In this document: piece after piece, positions 24,640-33,789 of the stretch
How the letters are laid out: each line of letters starts with the position of its first letter
Position numbering within the stretch: the stretch's first letter is position 1
Source of the DNA: Acinetobacter johnsonii CIP 64.6
GTDB lineage: Bacteria > Pseudomonadota > Gammaproteobacteria > Pseudomonadales > Moraxellaceae
Length of the DNA: 64,000 nucleotides
Direction: 5' to 3'
NCBI RefSeq assembly: GCF_000368045.1
Contig: NZ_KB849236.1
Location: 251,926-315,925, forward strand
Notes under the pieces: generated by a model
The model's database searches: none
What the model was told of the DNA's origin: nothing
What the model saw: the letters and a program-made list of their open reading frames with translations, nothing else
Translations under genes and position numbers: made by a program

Positions 24640-26538
24640 ATGGGCGCTATAACCCCTAAAGAAGATTACACAAATATTCCACACGAAACTTTCGATGCTG
24701 TCATCGTTGGTGGTGGTGGTTCAGGTATGCGCGCGTCTTACCAACTTGCTCAAGCTGGTTTGAAAGTTGCTGTTTTAACTAAAGTATTCCCAACTCGTTC
24801 GCACACAGTTGCAGCGCAGGGTGGTATTGGTGCATCTCTTGGTAACATGCAAGAAGATAACTGGCACTACCACTTCTACGACACTGTTAAAGGTTCTGAC
24901 TGGTTAGGTGACCAAGACGCGATCGAATTTATGACGCGTGAAGCGCCACAAGTGGTTTATGAGTTAGAACACTTAGGTATGCCATTTGACCGTAACGCAG
25001 ACGGTACGATTTACCAACGTCCATTCGGTGGTCACTCTGCAAACTACGGTGAAAAAGCGGTTCCTCGTGCATGTGCTGCTGCTGACCGTACAGGTCACGC
25101 ACTTCTTCACACGCTTTATCAAAGCAACGTGAAAATGGGTACACAATTCTTTGTTGAGTGGATCGCGCTTGACCTGATTCGTAACGAAGCGGGTGATGTT
25201 CTTGGTGTAACAGCAATTGATCAAGAAACGGGTAAAATTGCAGTATTCCAAGCCAAAGCGACATTGTTTGCTACAGGCGGTGCGGGTCGTGTTTACCGTG
25301 CATCAACCAATGCTTATATCAACACTGGTGACGGCCTTGGTATGGCTGCGCGTGCAGGTATTCCATTGCAAGATATGGAATTCTGGCAGTTCCACCCAAC
25401 GGGTGTTGCTGGCGCAGGTGTATTGTTAACTGAAGGTTGTCGTGGTGAAGGTGCAATCCTTCGTAACGATGCAGGTGAGCCGTTCATGGAACGCTATGCA
25501 CCTACTTTAAAAGACTTGGCGCCACGTGACTTCGTATCACGTTCTATGGACCAAGAAATTAAAGAAGGTCGTGGTTGTGGTCCGAAGAAAGACTACATCT
25601 TGCTTGATATGACGCACTTGGGTGCTGAAACGATCATGAAGCGTCTTCCATCTGTATTTGAGATTGGTAAGAAATTCGCGAACGTTGACATCACCAAAGA
25701 GCCAATTCCAGTTGTACCAACAATTCACTACCAAATGGGTGGTATTCCAACGAATATCCACGGTCAAGTGGTTGTGCCTGAAGGTTCTGAAACTGAAGCA
25801 TTTGCAGCACATTACGACAAAGATAGCGATATCTATTCGACTAATGCGGGCGACCGTAACTTTACGAAACCTGTTAAAGGCTTCTATGCAATTGGTGAAT
25901 GTTCTTGCGTGTCTGTACATGGTGCAAACCGTTTAGGTACGAACTCATTACTTGACTTGGTTGTATTTGGTAAAGCTGCGGGTGAGCACATCATTGACTA
26001 CGTGACTAAACATCACGGTGATGAATACCAACCGCTTCCTACGACTGTACTTGAGCAAACTGTTGCACGTATCCGTAAATTGGATGACTCATCTACAGGT
26101 GAAAATGCTCAAGAGGTTGCAGATGCAATCCGTGACATCGTTCAAGACCATGCTGGTGTATTCCGTACAACGGCACTTCTTGAAGAAGGTGTGAAGCAGA
26201 TTCTTGCGATTGAACCACGTGTACGTAACATTCACTTGAAAGACAAATCTAAAGTATTTAACACTGCGCGTGTAGAAGCTTTAGAAGTTGAAAACTTGTA
26301 TGAAGTGGCTAAAGCGACATTGATTTCAGCAGCAGCTCGTAAAGAGTGCCGTGGTGCGCATACGGTTGTAGACTTTGAAGAGTCGCCAGATCACCCAGCT
26401 TACCCATATGGTCGTCGTGATGATGAGTGGATGAAGCACACATTATGGTTCTCTAGCGATAACCGTCTTGAGTACAAGCCAGTGCGTTACAAGCCATTGT
26501 CAGTTGCTGCAATTCCACCTAAACCACGTACATTCTAA
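24640..26538 (+). CDS. sdhA: succinate dehydrogenase flavoprotein subunit SdhA
   Basis: Catalytic subunit that oxidises succinate to fumarate with covalently bound FAD. The FAD-binding motif VIVGGGGSGMRASYQLAQAG is near residues 21-40. The covalent FAD histidine is in RSHTVAAQGGIGASLG, and the active-site blocks are QFHPTGVAGAGVLLTEGCRGEGAIL, then HYQMGGIPTN and GECSCVSVHGANRLGTNSLLDLVVFG. At 632 residues it is slightly longer than the E. coli enzyme, mainly from a short N-terminal extension. Part of the sdhCDAB operon; the codon choice is that of a highly expressed gene. Confidence 0.98.
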   Translation: MGAITPKEDYTNIPHETFDAVIVGGGGSGMRASYQLAQAGLKVAVLTKVFPTRSHTVAAQGGIGASLGNMQEDNWHYHFYDTVKGSDWLGDQDAIEFMTREAPQVVYELEHLGMPFDRNADGTIYQRPFGGHSANYGEKAVPRACAAADRTGHALLHTLYQSNVKMGTQFFVEWIALDLIRNEAGDVLGVTAIDQETGKIAVFQAKATLFATGGAGRVYRASTNAYINTGDGLGMAARAGIPLQDMEFWQFHPTGVAGAGVLLTEGCRGEGAILRNDAGEPFMERYAPTLKDLAPRDFVSRSMDQEIKEGRGCGPKKDYILLDMTHLGAETIMKRLPSVFEIGKKFANVDITKEPIPVVPTIHYQMGGIPTNIHGQVVVPEGSETEAFAAHYDKDSDIYSTNAGDRNFTKPVKGFYAIGECSCVSVHGANRLGTNSLLDLVVFGKAAGEHIIDYVTKHHGDEYQPLPTTVLEQTVARIRKLDDSSTGENAQEVADAIRDIVQDHAGVFRTTALLEEGVKQILAIEPRVRNIHLKDKSKVFNTARVEALEVENLYEVAKATLISAAARKECRGAHTVVDFEESPDHPAYPYGRRDDEWMKHTLWFSSDNRLEYKPVRYKPLSVAAIPPKPRTF

Positions 26539-26552
26539 TTGGGAGAAGTAAG

Positions 26553-27263
26553 ATGAGTAGAGGTACTCGTACATTTAATATCTACCGCTACGATCCTGAT
26601 AAGGATGCAGCGCCGTACATGCAAACTTTCAAGTTAGAATTGACTGATAAGCATCGTATGTTGCTTGATGCGCTTCTTGTATTGAAAGTACAGGATGAAT
26701 CATTAACATTCCGTCGCTCATGCCGTGAAGGTATTTGTGGTTCGGATGGTGTAAACATCAATGGTAAAAATGGTTTAGCGTGTCTTTGGAACCTAAACGA
26801 CTTACCAGAAGTGATTACAGTTCGTCCTTTACCTGGTTTGCCTGTGGTTAAAGATTTAGTTGTGGATATGAATCAGTTCTACGATCAGTACAACAAAATT
26901 CATCCATTCTTGATCAACAACCAACCTGCGCCACCAAAAGAGCGTTTACAGTCTCCTGAAGAGCGTGAACACTTAGATGGTTTATATGAATGTATTCTTT
27001 GTGCATGTTGTTCAACTTCATGCCCATCATTCTGGTGGAACCCAGACAAGTTCTTGGGTCCTTCAGCGTTGTTGAATGCATACCGTTTTATCATCGACTC
27101 TCGTGATACAGCAACTCAAGAGCGTTTGGCTCGTCTAGACGACCCATTCTCGCTATTCCGTTGTAAAGGCATCATGAACTGTGTATCAGTGTGTCCTAAA
27201 GGTTTGAACCCAACTAAAGCAATCGGTCACATCCGTAACATGCTTTTAGATGCTGCGGGTTAA
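26553..27263 (+). CDS. sdhB: succinate dehydrogenase iron-sulfur subunit SdhB
   Basis: Electron-transfer subunit carrying [2Fe-2S], [4Fe-4S] and [3Fe-4S] clusters between SdhA and the quinone site. The cysteine clusters are visible: FRRSCREGICGSDGVNINGKNGLAC near residues 53-77, ECILCACCSTSCPSFWWN near 145-162, and CKGIMNCVSVCPKGLNPTKAIG near 203-224. 236 residues is standard. A GGGAG ribosome site precedes it, 14 bp after sdhA. It is the last gene of sdhCDAB and ends before a strong terminator. Confidence 0.98.
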   Translation: MSRGTRTFNIYRYDPDKDAAPYMQTFKLELTDKHRMLLDALLVLKVQDESLTFRRSCREGICGSDGVNINGKNGLACLWNLNDLPEVITVRPLPGLPVVKDLVVDMNQFYDQYNKIHPFLINNQPAPPKERLQSPEEREHLDGLYECILCACCSTSCPSFWWNPDKFLGPSALLNAYRFIIDSRDTATQERLARLDDPFSLFRCKGIMNCVSVCPKGLNPTKAIGHIRNMLLDAAG

Positions 27264-27287
27264 TCTGTAGGCTGATTTATCAGTTAG

Positions 27288-27317
27288 AAAAAGCACACCG
27301 TTGGGGTGTGCTTTTTT
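27288..27317 (+). terminator. sdhCDAB terminator
   Basis: GCACACC / GGTGTGC preceded by five A and followed by six T. It isolates sdhCDAB from the sucA leader. Confidence 0.9.
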
Positions 27318-27784
27318 ATTTTATAGCGAGATTTTTGCTGTAAAAAATAAAGTTGAGTGAAAGCGTGAGGTTGGCACTATTTTTGTTTGTGATAGGTGGC
27401 TTTTGTGGAAATTGCACCAGATTGGTGAAAAGCGCGGTGATTTAAAACAAATGTCATAAATAAGTGCAAGTATGAGTCTGCAAAAAAAGTTATGAAGATG
27501 TTAATATGGATGTTGTTGATGGGGAGGGCATATTGAAAGATGATGCTCTCTTTTCGTATGTGTTTTTTGGAGTAGACTTTGGTCTACGTTGAAACTCGGT
27601 TTTATTTAAAGCACCATATATTAGATGAAATTTTGATATGTGTATTTCGCCAATTTATGAAAGGTATGTGTCAAAAAAATCAATTGAAATATGGGGAGTA
27701 TGTTAAAATTTTTGCATATTTATATTTAAAAAATGCGCGCTAAATATGTACATTAATTCAACATTTAAGCTGCATTAGAGCGAG
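27318..27784. other. intergenic DNA upstream of the sucA leader
   Basis: About 470 bp, AT-rich, no gene. No clear operator is seen. A possible -10 element TATAAA (27785-27790) marks the likely start of the sucA transcript, without a convincing -35. Confidence 0.5.
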
Positions 27785-27806
27785 TATAAATGAAGAGTTA
27801 GTCGCT

Positions 27807-28004
27807 TTAGAAAAAATAATGCAATGCCTTATTTTTTCTAAGTCGATTTGCAAAAAATTGCTCGGTTTTGGCCGAGTATGAATGAGTGATGATGCCGCTG
27901 AGGGCGTTATGATTCATTGTCACATTGGGTAATTCTAATGTAGTGATAACGCCTCATGGCATCCGCCTTATGGGGACTAATGTCATGTTACCAATTTGAC
28001 ATTA
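27807..28004 (+). promoter_or_regulatory. structured RNA leader of sucA (candidate cis-regulatory RNA)
   Basis: Four hairpins precede sucA. (1) 27807-27841: a perfect 13-bp AT-rich stem with a 9-nt loop. (2) 27861-27876: CTCGG / CCGAG. (3) 27891-27963: a long stem from GATGCC and GGGCGTTAT pairing with ATAACGCC and GGCATC, with an inner ACATT / AATGT hairpin whose loop contains GGGTAA. (4) 27978-28004: a perfect 8-bp TAATGTCA / TGACATTA stem whose loop contains TTACC. GGTAA in the third and TTACC in the fourth loop are complementary, and the ACATT and AATGT segments can exchange partners. A sucA-II cis-regulatory RNA motif has been described upstream of sucA in Pseudomonadales; whether this is the same structure needs a covariance search. 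Confidence 0.55.
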
Positions 28005-28055
28005 CTAATCATGGGTTCGCTTAAAAAGCATCCTGAAATGTTTTTGCAATAGGAA

Positions 28056-30890
28056 ATGGGTCCACAAATGCAAGAAGTTGCTGACGCATTGCGTCTTGAC
28101 ACTGAACTTTCCGCTGATAGTGCAGCGTATATTGAAGAACTTTATGAGCAGTACTTGGCTGCACCAGACTCAGTAGAAGCTGACTGGCGTGCATACTTCG
28201 ATAAATACCCGAAAGGTGATCAACCACACAGCAATGTACGTGAGCAATTCTTATTACTAGGTCGTAATTCAAGTCGTGTTCAAGCAGTGGTACAAAGTTC
28301 TGTTAGTACAGAACATGAACGTCGTCAAATTGGCGTACTACAACTGATTGCAGCGTACCGTAACCGCGGTCACCAAAAAGCGAAGCTTGATCCTTTAGGT
28401 TTGGCAAAACGTGAAATCGTGCCAGATCTTGACCTTGCTGCACATGGCTTAACCCAATCTGATTTTGACACTGTATTCAATACAGGTAATCTTTTGATTG
28501 GTAAAGACGAAGCAACTCTAGGTGAAATGGTTCAAGCCATGGAAGCAACGTACTGTGCTTCAATTGGTGCAGAATACATGCACATTGTTGATACCAAAGA
28601 AAAACGTTGGATTCAACAACGCCTTGAAGGTGCACGTGGTCAATTCAACTTCACTGCAGAACAGAAAAAACACGTATTAGAGCGTTTAACTGCGGCTGAA
28701 GGCCTAGAAAAATTCCTAGGTAATAAATACGTTGGTGCAAAACGTTTCGGCGTGGAAGGTGGTGAATCTTTCATTCCAATGGTTGATGCTTTAATTCAGC
28801 GTGCAGGTTCTGTAGGTTGTAAAGAAGTGGTCATTGGTATGCCACACCGTGGTCGTTTGAACCTTCTTGTAAACATCATGGGTAAAAACCCAGCAGACCT
28901 ATTTGGTGAGTTCGAAGGTAAGAGCTTACATAAAAAAGGTTCTGGTGACGTTAAGTACCACCAAGGTTTCTCTTCAAACGTAATGACTCAAGGTGGCGAA
29001 GTTCACTTGGCATTGGCGTTTAACCCGTCTCACTTAGAAATCGTCGGCCCTGTGGTTGAAGGTTCAGTACGTGCACGTCAAGTGCGTCGTAAAGACATTG
29101 GTGGTGATGACGTATTGCCAGTCATTGTTCACGGTGATGCTGCATTTGCAGGTCAAGGTGTTAACCAAGAAACCTTCCAAATGTCACAAACACGTGGCTA
29201 TACAGTGGGTGGTACGGTTCACATTGTGGTGAATAACCAAGTTGGTTTCACAACATCTGATCCACGTGATGCGCGTTCTACAGAATACTGTACGGACATC
29301 GCGAAAATGATCCAAGCACCGATTTTCCATGTGAACGGTGATGATCCTGAATCAGTATTGTTTGTTGCGCAATTGGCACATGACTTCCGTCATACTTTCC
29401 GTAAAGACGTTGTCATTGACATGTTCTGTTACCGTCGTCGTGGTCACAACGAAGCGGACGAGCCAGCTGCAACTCAGCCAATGATGTATCAAGTCATCAG
29501 TAAGAAAACGACAACGCGTGCGTTGTATGCAGACCAATTGGTTCAAGAAAGCGTATTAGACCGTGCTAAAGCAGATCAAATGGTTGAAGACTACCGTGCT
29601 GATTTAGAAGCAGGTAAGCACGTTGCAAATGCATTGGTACTTGAACCAAATACAAAAATGTTTGTAGATTGGGCACCGTACTTAGGACATGACTATACAG
29701 ACGTATGGGATACAACATGTTCTGAAGATCGCTTAAAAGAGCTTGGTCGAAAAATGCGCGAGCTTCCTGAAGGCTTCGTGATGCAGCGTCAAGTTGCAAA
29801 AGTGATTGATGATCGCTTAAAAATGCAAACTGGCGAAATGCCATTGAACTGGGGTGCTGCGGAAACTTTGGCTTATGCATCTATTTTAGATGATGGCTAT
29901 TTGGTTCGTTTGACAGGTGAAGACGTTGGTCGTGGTACCTTCTCACACCGTCATGCAAAACTGCATAACCAAGTGGATGGTTCAACCTATATTCCGCTTT
30001 GCCATATCAAAGAAAATCAACCACGTACTGCTATTTATGACTCATTATTGTCTGAAATGGCGGTGTTAGGTTTTGAGTATGGTTATGCAACGACTCTGCC
30101 TAAGAGCTTGGTGATTTGGGAAGCACAATTTGGTGACTTCGCAAACTGTGCACAGGTGGTGATCGATCAGTTCATCGCATCAGGTGAAACCAAGTGGGAG
30201 CGTGTGTGTGGTTTAACCTTACTTCTTCCTCACGGTTTTGAAGGTCAAGGTCCAGAGCACTCATCTGCACGTTTAGAGCGTTTCTTACAGCTATGTGCTG
30301 AAGACAACATGCAAGTGATGACACCAACTACGCCTGCACAGATTTTCCATGCTTTACGTCGTCAAGCGATTCGCCCAATTCGTAAGCCAATGATCATCAT
30401 GTCGCCGAAGTCTTTACTTCGTCACAAGCTTGCAACGTCTACTTTAAGTGAACTTGCAAACGGTACATTCCAAACTGTGATTGATGAAATCGATAACATC
30501 AACAAAGCAGACGTAACCCGTTTAGTGCTTTGTGGTGGTAAGGTTTACTACGACTTGCTTGAGAAACGTCGTGAGCAAGAGTTGAATAACACTGCAATCG
30601 TTCGTATTGAACAATTGTATCCATACCCTGAACAACGTATTGCTGAAGTTCTTGCTCAATATCCAAATGTGAAAGACATCGTTTGGACGCAAGAAGAGCC
30701 GAAGAACCAAGGTGCTTGGTTATTTATTGCTCCTCGTCTATATGATGATGTAATGAAGTCGGCTAAACCAGTACGTATCAGTTATGCAGGTCGTGAAGCT
30801 TCTGCTGCACCGGCTTGTGGTTCACCATATTTGCATGCAAAACAACAAGCTCAGCTCGTAAATGACGCTTTAGCGATCGTAGCTGAATAA
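28056..30890 (+). CDS. sucA: 2-oxoglutarate dehydrogenase E1 component SucA
   Basis: Thiamine-diphosphate-dependent decarboxylase that starts conversion of 2-oxoglutarate to succinyl-CoA. The 944 residues are typical. The N-terminal segment contains the SAAYIEELYEQYLAAPDSVEADWRAYF helix that docks E1 to E2. The ThDP-binding GDAAFAGQG near residue 370, GMPHRGRLNLL near 268-278, and the E1 C-terminal domain with ARLERFLQLCAEDNMQV are present. The ATG at 28056 follows AATAGGA closely; a second in-frame ATG lies 12 bp later. First gene of sucAB-lpd, preceded by an unusually long structured leader. Confidence 0.98.
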   Translation: MGPQMQEVADALRLDTELSADSAAYIEELYEQYLAAPDSVEADWRAYFDKYPKGDQPHSNVREQFLLLGRNSSRVQAVVQSSVSTEHERRQIGVLQLIAAYRNRGHQKAKLDPLGLAKREIVPDLDLAAHGLTQSDFDTVFNTGNLLIGKDEATLGEMVQAMEATYCASIGAEYMHIVDTKEKRWIQQRLEGARGQFNFTAEQKKHVLERLTAAEGLEKFLGNKYVGAKRFGVEGGESFIPMVDALIQRAGSVGCKEVVIGMPHRGRLNLLVNIMGKNPADLFGEFEGKSLHKKGSGDVKYHQGFSSNVMTQGGEVHLALAFNPSHLEIVGPVVEGSVRARQVRRKDIGGDDVLPVIVHGDAAFAGQGVNQETFQMSQTRGYTVGGTVHIVVNNQVGFTTSDPRDARSTEYCTDIAKMIQAPIFHVNGDDPESVLFVAQLAHDFRHTFRKDVVIDMFCYRRRGHNEADEPAATQPMMYQVISKKTTTRALYADQLVQESVLDRAKADQMVEDYRADLEAGKHVANALVLEPNTKMFVDWAPYLGHDYTDVWDTTCSEDRLKELGRKMRELPEGFVMQRQVAKVIDDRLKMQTGEMPLNWGAAETLAYASILDDGYLVRLTGEDVGRGTFSHRHAKLHNQVDGSTYIPLCHIKENQPRTAIYDSLLSEMAVLGFEYGYATTLPKSLVIWEAQFGDFANCAQVVIDQFIASGETKWERVCGLTLLLPHGFEGQGPEHSSARLERFLQLCAEDNMQVMTPTTPAQIFHALRRQAIRPIRKPMIIMSPKSLLRHKLATSTLSELANGTFQTVIDEIDNINKADVTRLVLCGGKVYYDLLEKRREQELNNTAIVRIEQLYPYPEQRIAEVLAQYPNVKDIVWTQEEPKNQGAWLFIAPRLYDDVMKSAKPVRISYAGREASAAPACGSPYLHAKQQAQLVNDALAIVAE

Positions 30891-30906
30891 CAGGAGATTC
30901 TTAGTA

Positions 30907-32121
30907 ATGGCAACCGAAATTAAAGCACCGGTATTCCCTGAGTCAGTTGCGGATGGAACAATCGCAACTTGGCACAAACAACCAGGTGAAGCAGTATCAC
31001 GTGATGAAGTGATCTGTGATATTGAAACAGATAAAGTTGTTTTAGAAGTTGTTGCTCCTGCTGACGGTACAATTGCATCGATCATTAAAGGTGAAGGTGA
31101 CACTGTTCTTTCAAATGAAGTGATTGCACAGTTTGAAGAAGGTGCTGTATCTGGCGCTGCGCAAACTGAAGCAGTTCAGTCTGAAGCGAAAGTAGAACAA
31201 GCGGTTGTTCAAACTGAAGCGGGTGCTGCACCAGTCGTTGAACGTGCTCAAGTTGCTGATCAAGCGCCTGCTGTACGTAAGGCATTGACTGAGTCTGGTA
31301 TTCCAGCTGCTGATGTTGCGGGTACAGGTCGTGGTGGTCGCATCACAAAAGAAGATGTAGCAAATCACCAAACTAAACCAGCAGCTCCAGCTGCAGCACC
31401 ATTAAGTGTTGCTGTGGGTGAGCGTGTTGAAAAGCGTGTTCCTATGACACGTCTTCGTAAGCGTGTTGCTGAGCGTCTACTTGCTGCAACGCAAGAAACT
31501 GCAATGTTGACAACGTTTAACGAAGTGAACATGAAGCCAATCATGGAAATGCGTGCTCAATACAAAGACGCATTTGAGAAGCGTCACGGTGCGCGTCTTG
31601 GCTTTATGTCTTTCTTTGTTAAAGCGGCAACTGAAGCGCTTAAACGCTACCCAGCAGTTAATGCTTCAATTGACGGTGATGACATTGTTTACCACGGTTA
31701 CTATGACATCGGTGTAGCAGTATCTTCTGAGCGTGGTCTAGTTGTACCTGTACTTCGTGATACAGATCGCATGAACTATGCTGAAGTTGAAAATGGTATC
31801 CGTGACTTTGCTTACAAAGCACGTGATGGCAAATTGGGCATCGAAGACATGACTGGCGGTACATTCACCATTACTAACGGTGGTACTTTCGGTTCATTGT
31901 TATCGACTCCGATCTTGAATACACCACAAACTGCGATTTTGGGTATGCATAAAATCCAAGAGCGTCCAATGGCTGTAAACGGTCAAGTAGAAATCTTACC
32001 GATGATGTATTTAGCGCTTTCTTATGACCACCGTCTAATCGATGGTAAAGAAGCAGTTGGTTTCTTGGTAACAATCAAAGAATTGTTAGAAGAACCAGCT
32101 AAATTGATCCTTGACCTTTAA
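30907..32121 (+). CDS. sucB: dihydrolipoyllysine-residue succinyltransferase SucB (E2)
   Basis: E2 core of the 2-oxoglutarate dehydrogenase complex; it transfers the succinyl group to CoA. One lipoyl domain lies at the N terminus with the modified Lys in IETDKVVLEVV near residue 44. An Ala/Gln/Glu-rich linker follows, then the E1/E3-binding domain VRKALTESGIPAADVAGTGRGGRITKEDV near 123-151, then the catalytic domain ending in YLALSYDHRLIDGKEAVGFL, which carries the active His and Asp. The 404-residue length is normal. It starts 16 bp after sucA. A terminator-like hairpin separates it from lpd. Confidence 0.98.
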   Translation: MATEIKAPVFPESVADGTIATWHKQPGEAVSRDEVICDIETDKVVLEVVAPADGTIASIIKGEGDTVLSNEVIAQFEEGAVSGAAQTEAVQSEAKVEQAVVQTEAGAAPVVERAQVADQAPAVRKALTESGIPAADVAGTGRGGRITKEDVANHQTKPAAPAAAPLSVAVGERVEKRVPMTRLRKRVAERLLAATQETAMLTTFNEVNMKPIMEMRAQYKDAFEKRHGARLGFMSFFVKAATEALKRYPAVNASIDGDDIVYHGYYDIGVAVSSERGLVVPVLRDTDRMNYAEVENGIRDFAYKARDGKLGIEDMTGGTFTITNGGTFGSLLSTPILNTPQTAILGMHKIQERPMAVNGQVEILPMMYLALSYDHRLIDGKEAVGFLVTIKELLEEPAKLILDL

Positions 32122-32137
32122 TTCTAAAGAATAAAAC

Positions 32138-32171
32138 ATGGGCTTAGAGCGATCCTCTAAGCCCATTTTTG
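32138..32171 (+). terminator. sucB-lpd intercistronic hairpin (possible attenuator)
   Basis: A perfect 12-bp stem ATGGGCTTAGAG / CTCTAAGCCCAT with a 5-nt loop is followed by five T and then directly by the GGAG ribosome site of lpd. It resembles an intrinsic terminator inside an operon, so it may allow only partial read-through or act as an mRNA-end stabiliser. Confidence 0.7.
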
Positions 32172-32180
32172 GAGATAAAA

Positions 32181-33617
32181 ATGTCTCAACAATTTGATCT
32201 TGTTGTAATTGGCGGTGGCCCAGGTGGCTATGAAGCAGCGATTCGTGCAGCGCAATTAGGTTTTAAAGTTGCTTGTATCGAAAAACGTATTCACAAAGGC
32301 AAGCCATCTTTAGGTGGTACTTGCTTAAACGTCGGTTGTATCCCATCAAAAGCATTACTTGATTCTTCTCATCACTATGAAGACACACTTCATGGCTTAG
32401 ATGTTCACGGTATCTCAGTTGAAAATGTACAACTTGACTTAGCTAAACTTTTAGCACGTAAAGACAAAGTTGTAGATAACTTGACCAGTGGTGTTGCTCA
32501 ATTACTGAAAGGTAATGGTATCGAATGGTTACAAGGTACTGGTAAATTACTTGCTGGTAAAAAAGTTGAATTCACACCATTAGATGGTGGTGATGTTCAA
32601 GTTTTAGAGCCAAAATTTGTGATTCTTGCTACAGGTTCAGTACCTGTAAACATTCCAGTAGCTAAAGTTGATGAAGACCTAATTGTAGATTCAACGGGTG
32701 CATTAGAATTTCAAGAAATACCAAAACGTCTTGGTGTGATTGGTGCAGGTGTCATCGGTCTTGAACTTGGTTCAGTATGGCGTCGTCTAGGTTCAGAAGT
32801 TGTTGTATTTGAAGCATTAGATACATTCTTACCAATGGCTGACAAAGCTTTGGCGAAAGATTATCAAAAGCTTTTGACTAAACAAGGTCTAGATATTCGC
32901 ATCGGTGCTAAAGTTTCTGGTACTGAAATTAATGGTCGCGAAGTGACTGTTCAGTATAACCAAGCTGGTGAAGACAAAACTGAGACTTTCGATAAGTTGA
33001 TCGTTTGTGTAGGTCGTAAGGCTTATGCAGAAGGTCTATTGGCTGAAGATTCAGGCATTAAATTGACTGAACGTGGTTTGGTTGAAGTGAACGATTGGTG
33101 TGCGACTTCTGTTGATGGCGTATATGCAATTGGTGACTTAGTCCGTGGCCCAATGCTTGCGCATAAAGCAATGGAAGAAGGTGTTATGGCTGTTGAGCGT
33201 ATGCATGGTCATGCAGCTCAAATCAACTATGACACGATTATTTCAGTGATTTATACTCACCCTGAAGCTGCATGGGTTGGCTTGACTGAAGAGCAAGCCA
33301 AAGAAAAAGGTCACGAAGTTAAAACAGGTCAATTCCCGTTTGCTGTGAATGGCCGTGCTTTGGCTGCAAATGAATCTGCTGGTTTCGTGAAGTTTGTTGC
33401 AGATGCAAAAACTGATCGTCTATTGGGTATGCACATTATTGGCCCAGGCGCTTCTGATATCGTTCACCAAGGTATGATTGCACTTGAGTTCGTATCTTCT
33501 GTTGAAGATCTACAGTTGATGACTTTTGGTCACCCAACTTATTCAGAAGTTGTGCATGAAGCAGCATTGTCTGTAGATGGTCGTGCAATTCACGCAATTC
33601 AGCGTAAACGCAAATAA
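32181..33617 (+). CDS. lpd: dihydrolipoyl dehydrogenase Lpd (E3)
   Basis: FAD/NAD-dependent E3 subunit that reoxidises dihydrolipoamide in 2-oxo-acid dehydrogenase complexes. The redox disulfide is in GGTCLNVGCIPSKALL near residues 49-64. The FAD motif VVIGGGPGGYEAAIRAA is near 8-24, the NAD motif GVIGAGVIGLELGSVW near 188-203, and the catalytic C-terminal His in FGHPTYSEVVHEAAL near 447-461. I use the ATG at 32181 with GGAG ten bases upstream; the longer in-frame start is inside the hairpin region. Last gene of the sucAB-lpd unit, with its own strong terminator. Confidence 0.98.
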   Translation: MSQQFDLVVIGGGPGGYEAAIRAAQLGFKVACIEKRIHKGKPSLGGTCLNVGCIPSKALLDSSHHYEDTLHGLDVHGISVENVQLDLAKLLARKDKVVDNLTSGVAQLLKGNGIEWLQGTGKLLAGKKVEFTPLDGGDVQVLEPKFVILATGSVPVNIPVAKVDEDLIVDSTGALEFQEIPKRLGVIGAGVIGLELGSVWRRLGSEVVVFEALDTFLPMADKALAKDYQKLLTKQGLDIRIGAKVSGTEINGREVTVQYNQAGEDKTETFDKLIVCVGRKAYAEGLLAEDSGIKLTERGLVEVNDWCATSVDGVYAIGDLVRGPMLAHKAMEEGVMAVERMHGHAAQINYDTIISVIYTHPEAAWVGLTEEQAKEKGHEVKTGQFPFAVNGRALAANESAGFVKFVADAKTDRLLGMHIIGPGASDIVHQGMIALEFVSSVEDLQLMTFGHPTYSEVVHEAALSVDGRAIHAIQRKRK

Positions 33618-33624
33618 GACAACG

Positions 33625-33652
33625 AAAAGAGCGACTACGGTCGCTCTTTTTT
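33625..33652 (+). terminator. lpd terminator
   Basis: AGAGCGAC / GTCGCTCT with loop TACG and a run of six T, preceded by A-rich sequence. Confidence 0.92.
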
Positions 33653-33662
33653 GTTTCAGGTG

Positions 33663-33691
33663 TTGTCTTCTCATGAAGAATCATCTAAAAA
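33663..33691 (+). promoter_or_regulatory. candidate sucCD promoter
   Basis: TTGTCT, 17 bp and TAAAAA, just after the lpd terminator. A separate promoter for sucCD is expected because of that terminator; the match is only moderate. Confidence 0.4.
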
Positions 33692-33714
33692 TAAAGACAA
33701 GAAGTTTTTAAAAT

Positions 33715-33748
33715 CCAAAATGGTTACTGTGATAGTAAACAGTTTTGG
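33715..33748 (+). promoter_or_regulatory. sucC leader hairpin
   Basis: Outer stem CCAAAA / TTTTGG, a 2x2 internal loop, then an inner stem GTTACT / AGTAAAC with one bulged A and a 5-nt loop. It lies about 40 nt upstream of the sucC start and is not followed by a T-run, so a leader regulatory element is more likely than a terminator. A sucC RNA motif is known in related bacteria; identity is untested. Confidence 0.45.
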
Positions 33749-33789
33749 TGCAACAAAAAGTAAATAAGCAGTAATAAAAAGGTTAGTCG

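Noticed and set aside
24929..25264. Long reverse-strand ORFs across sdhA, sucA and other highly expressed genes
   Set aside because: They are shadows caused by strong codon bias in the forward genes; no ribosome sites and implausible composition.
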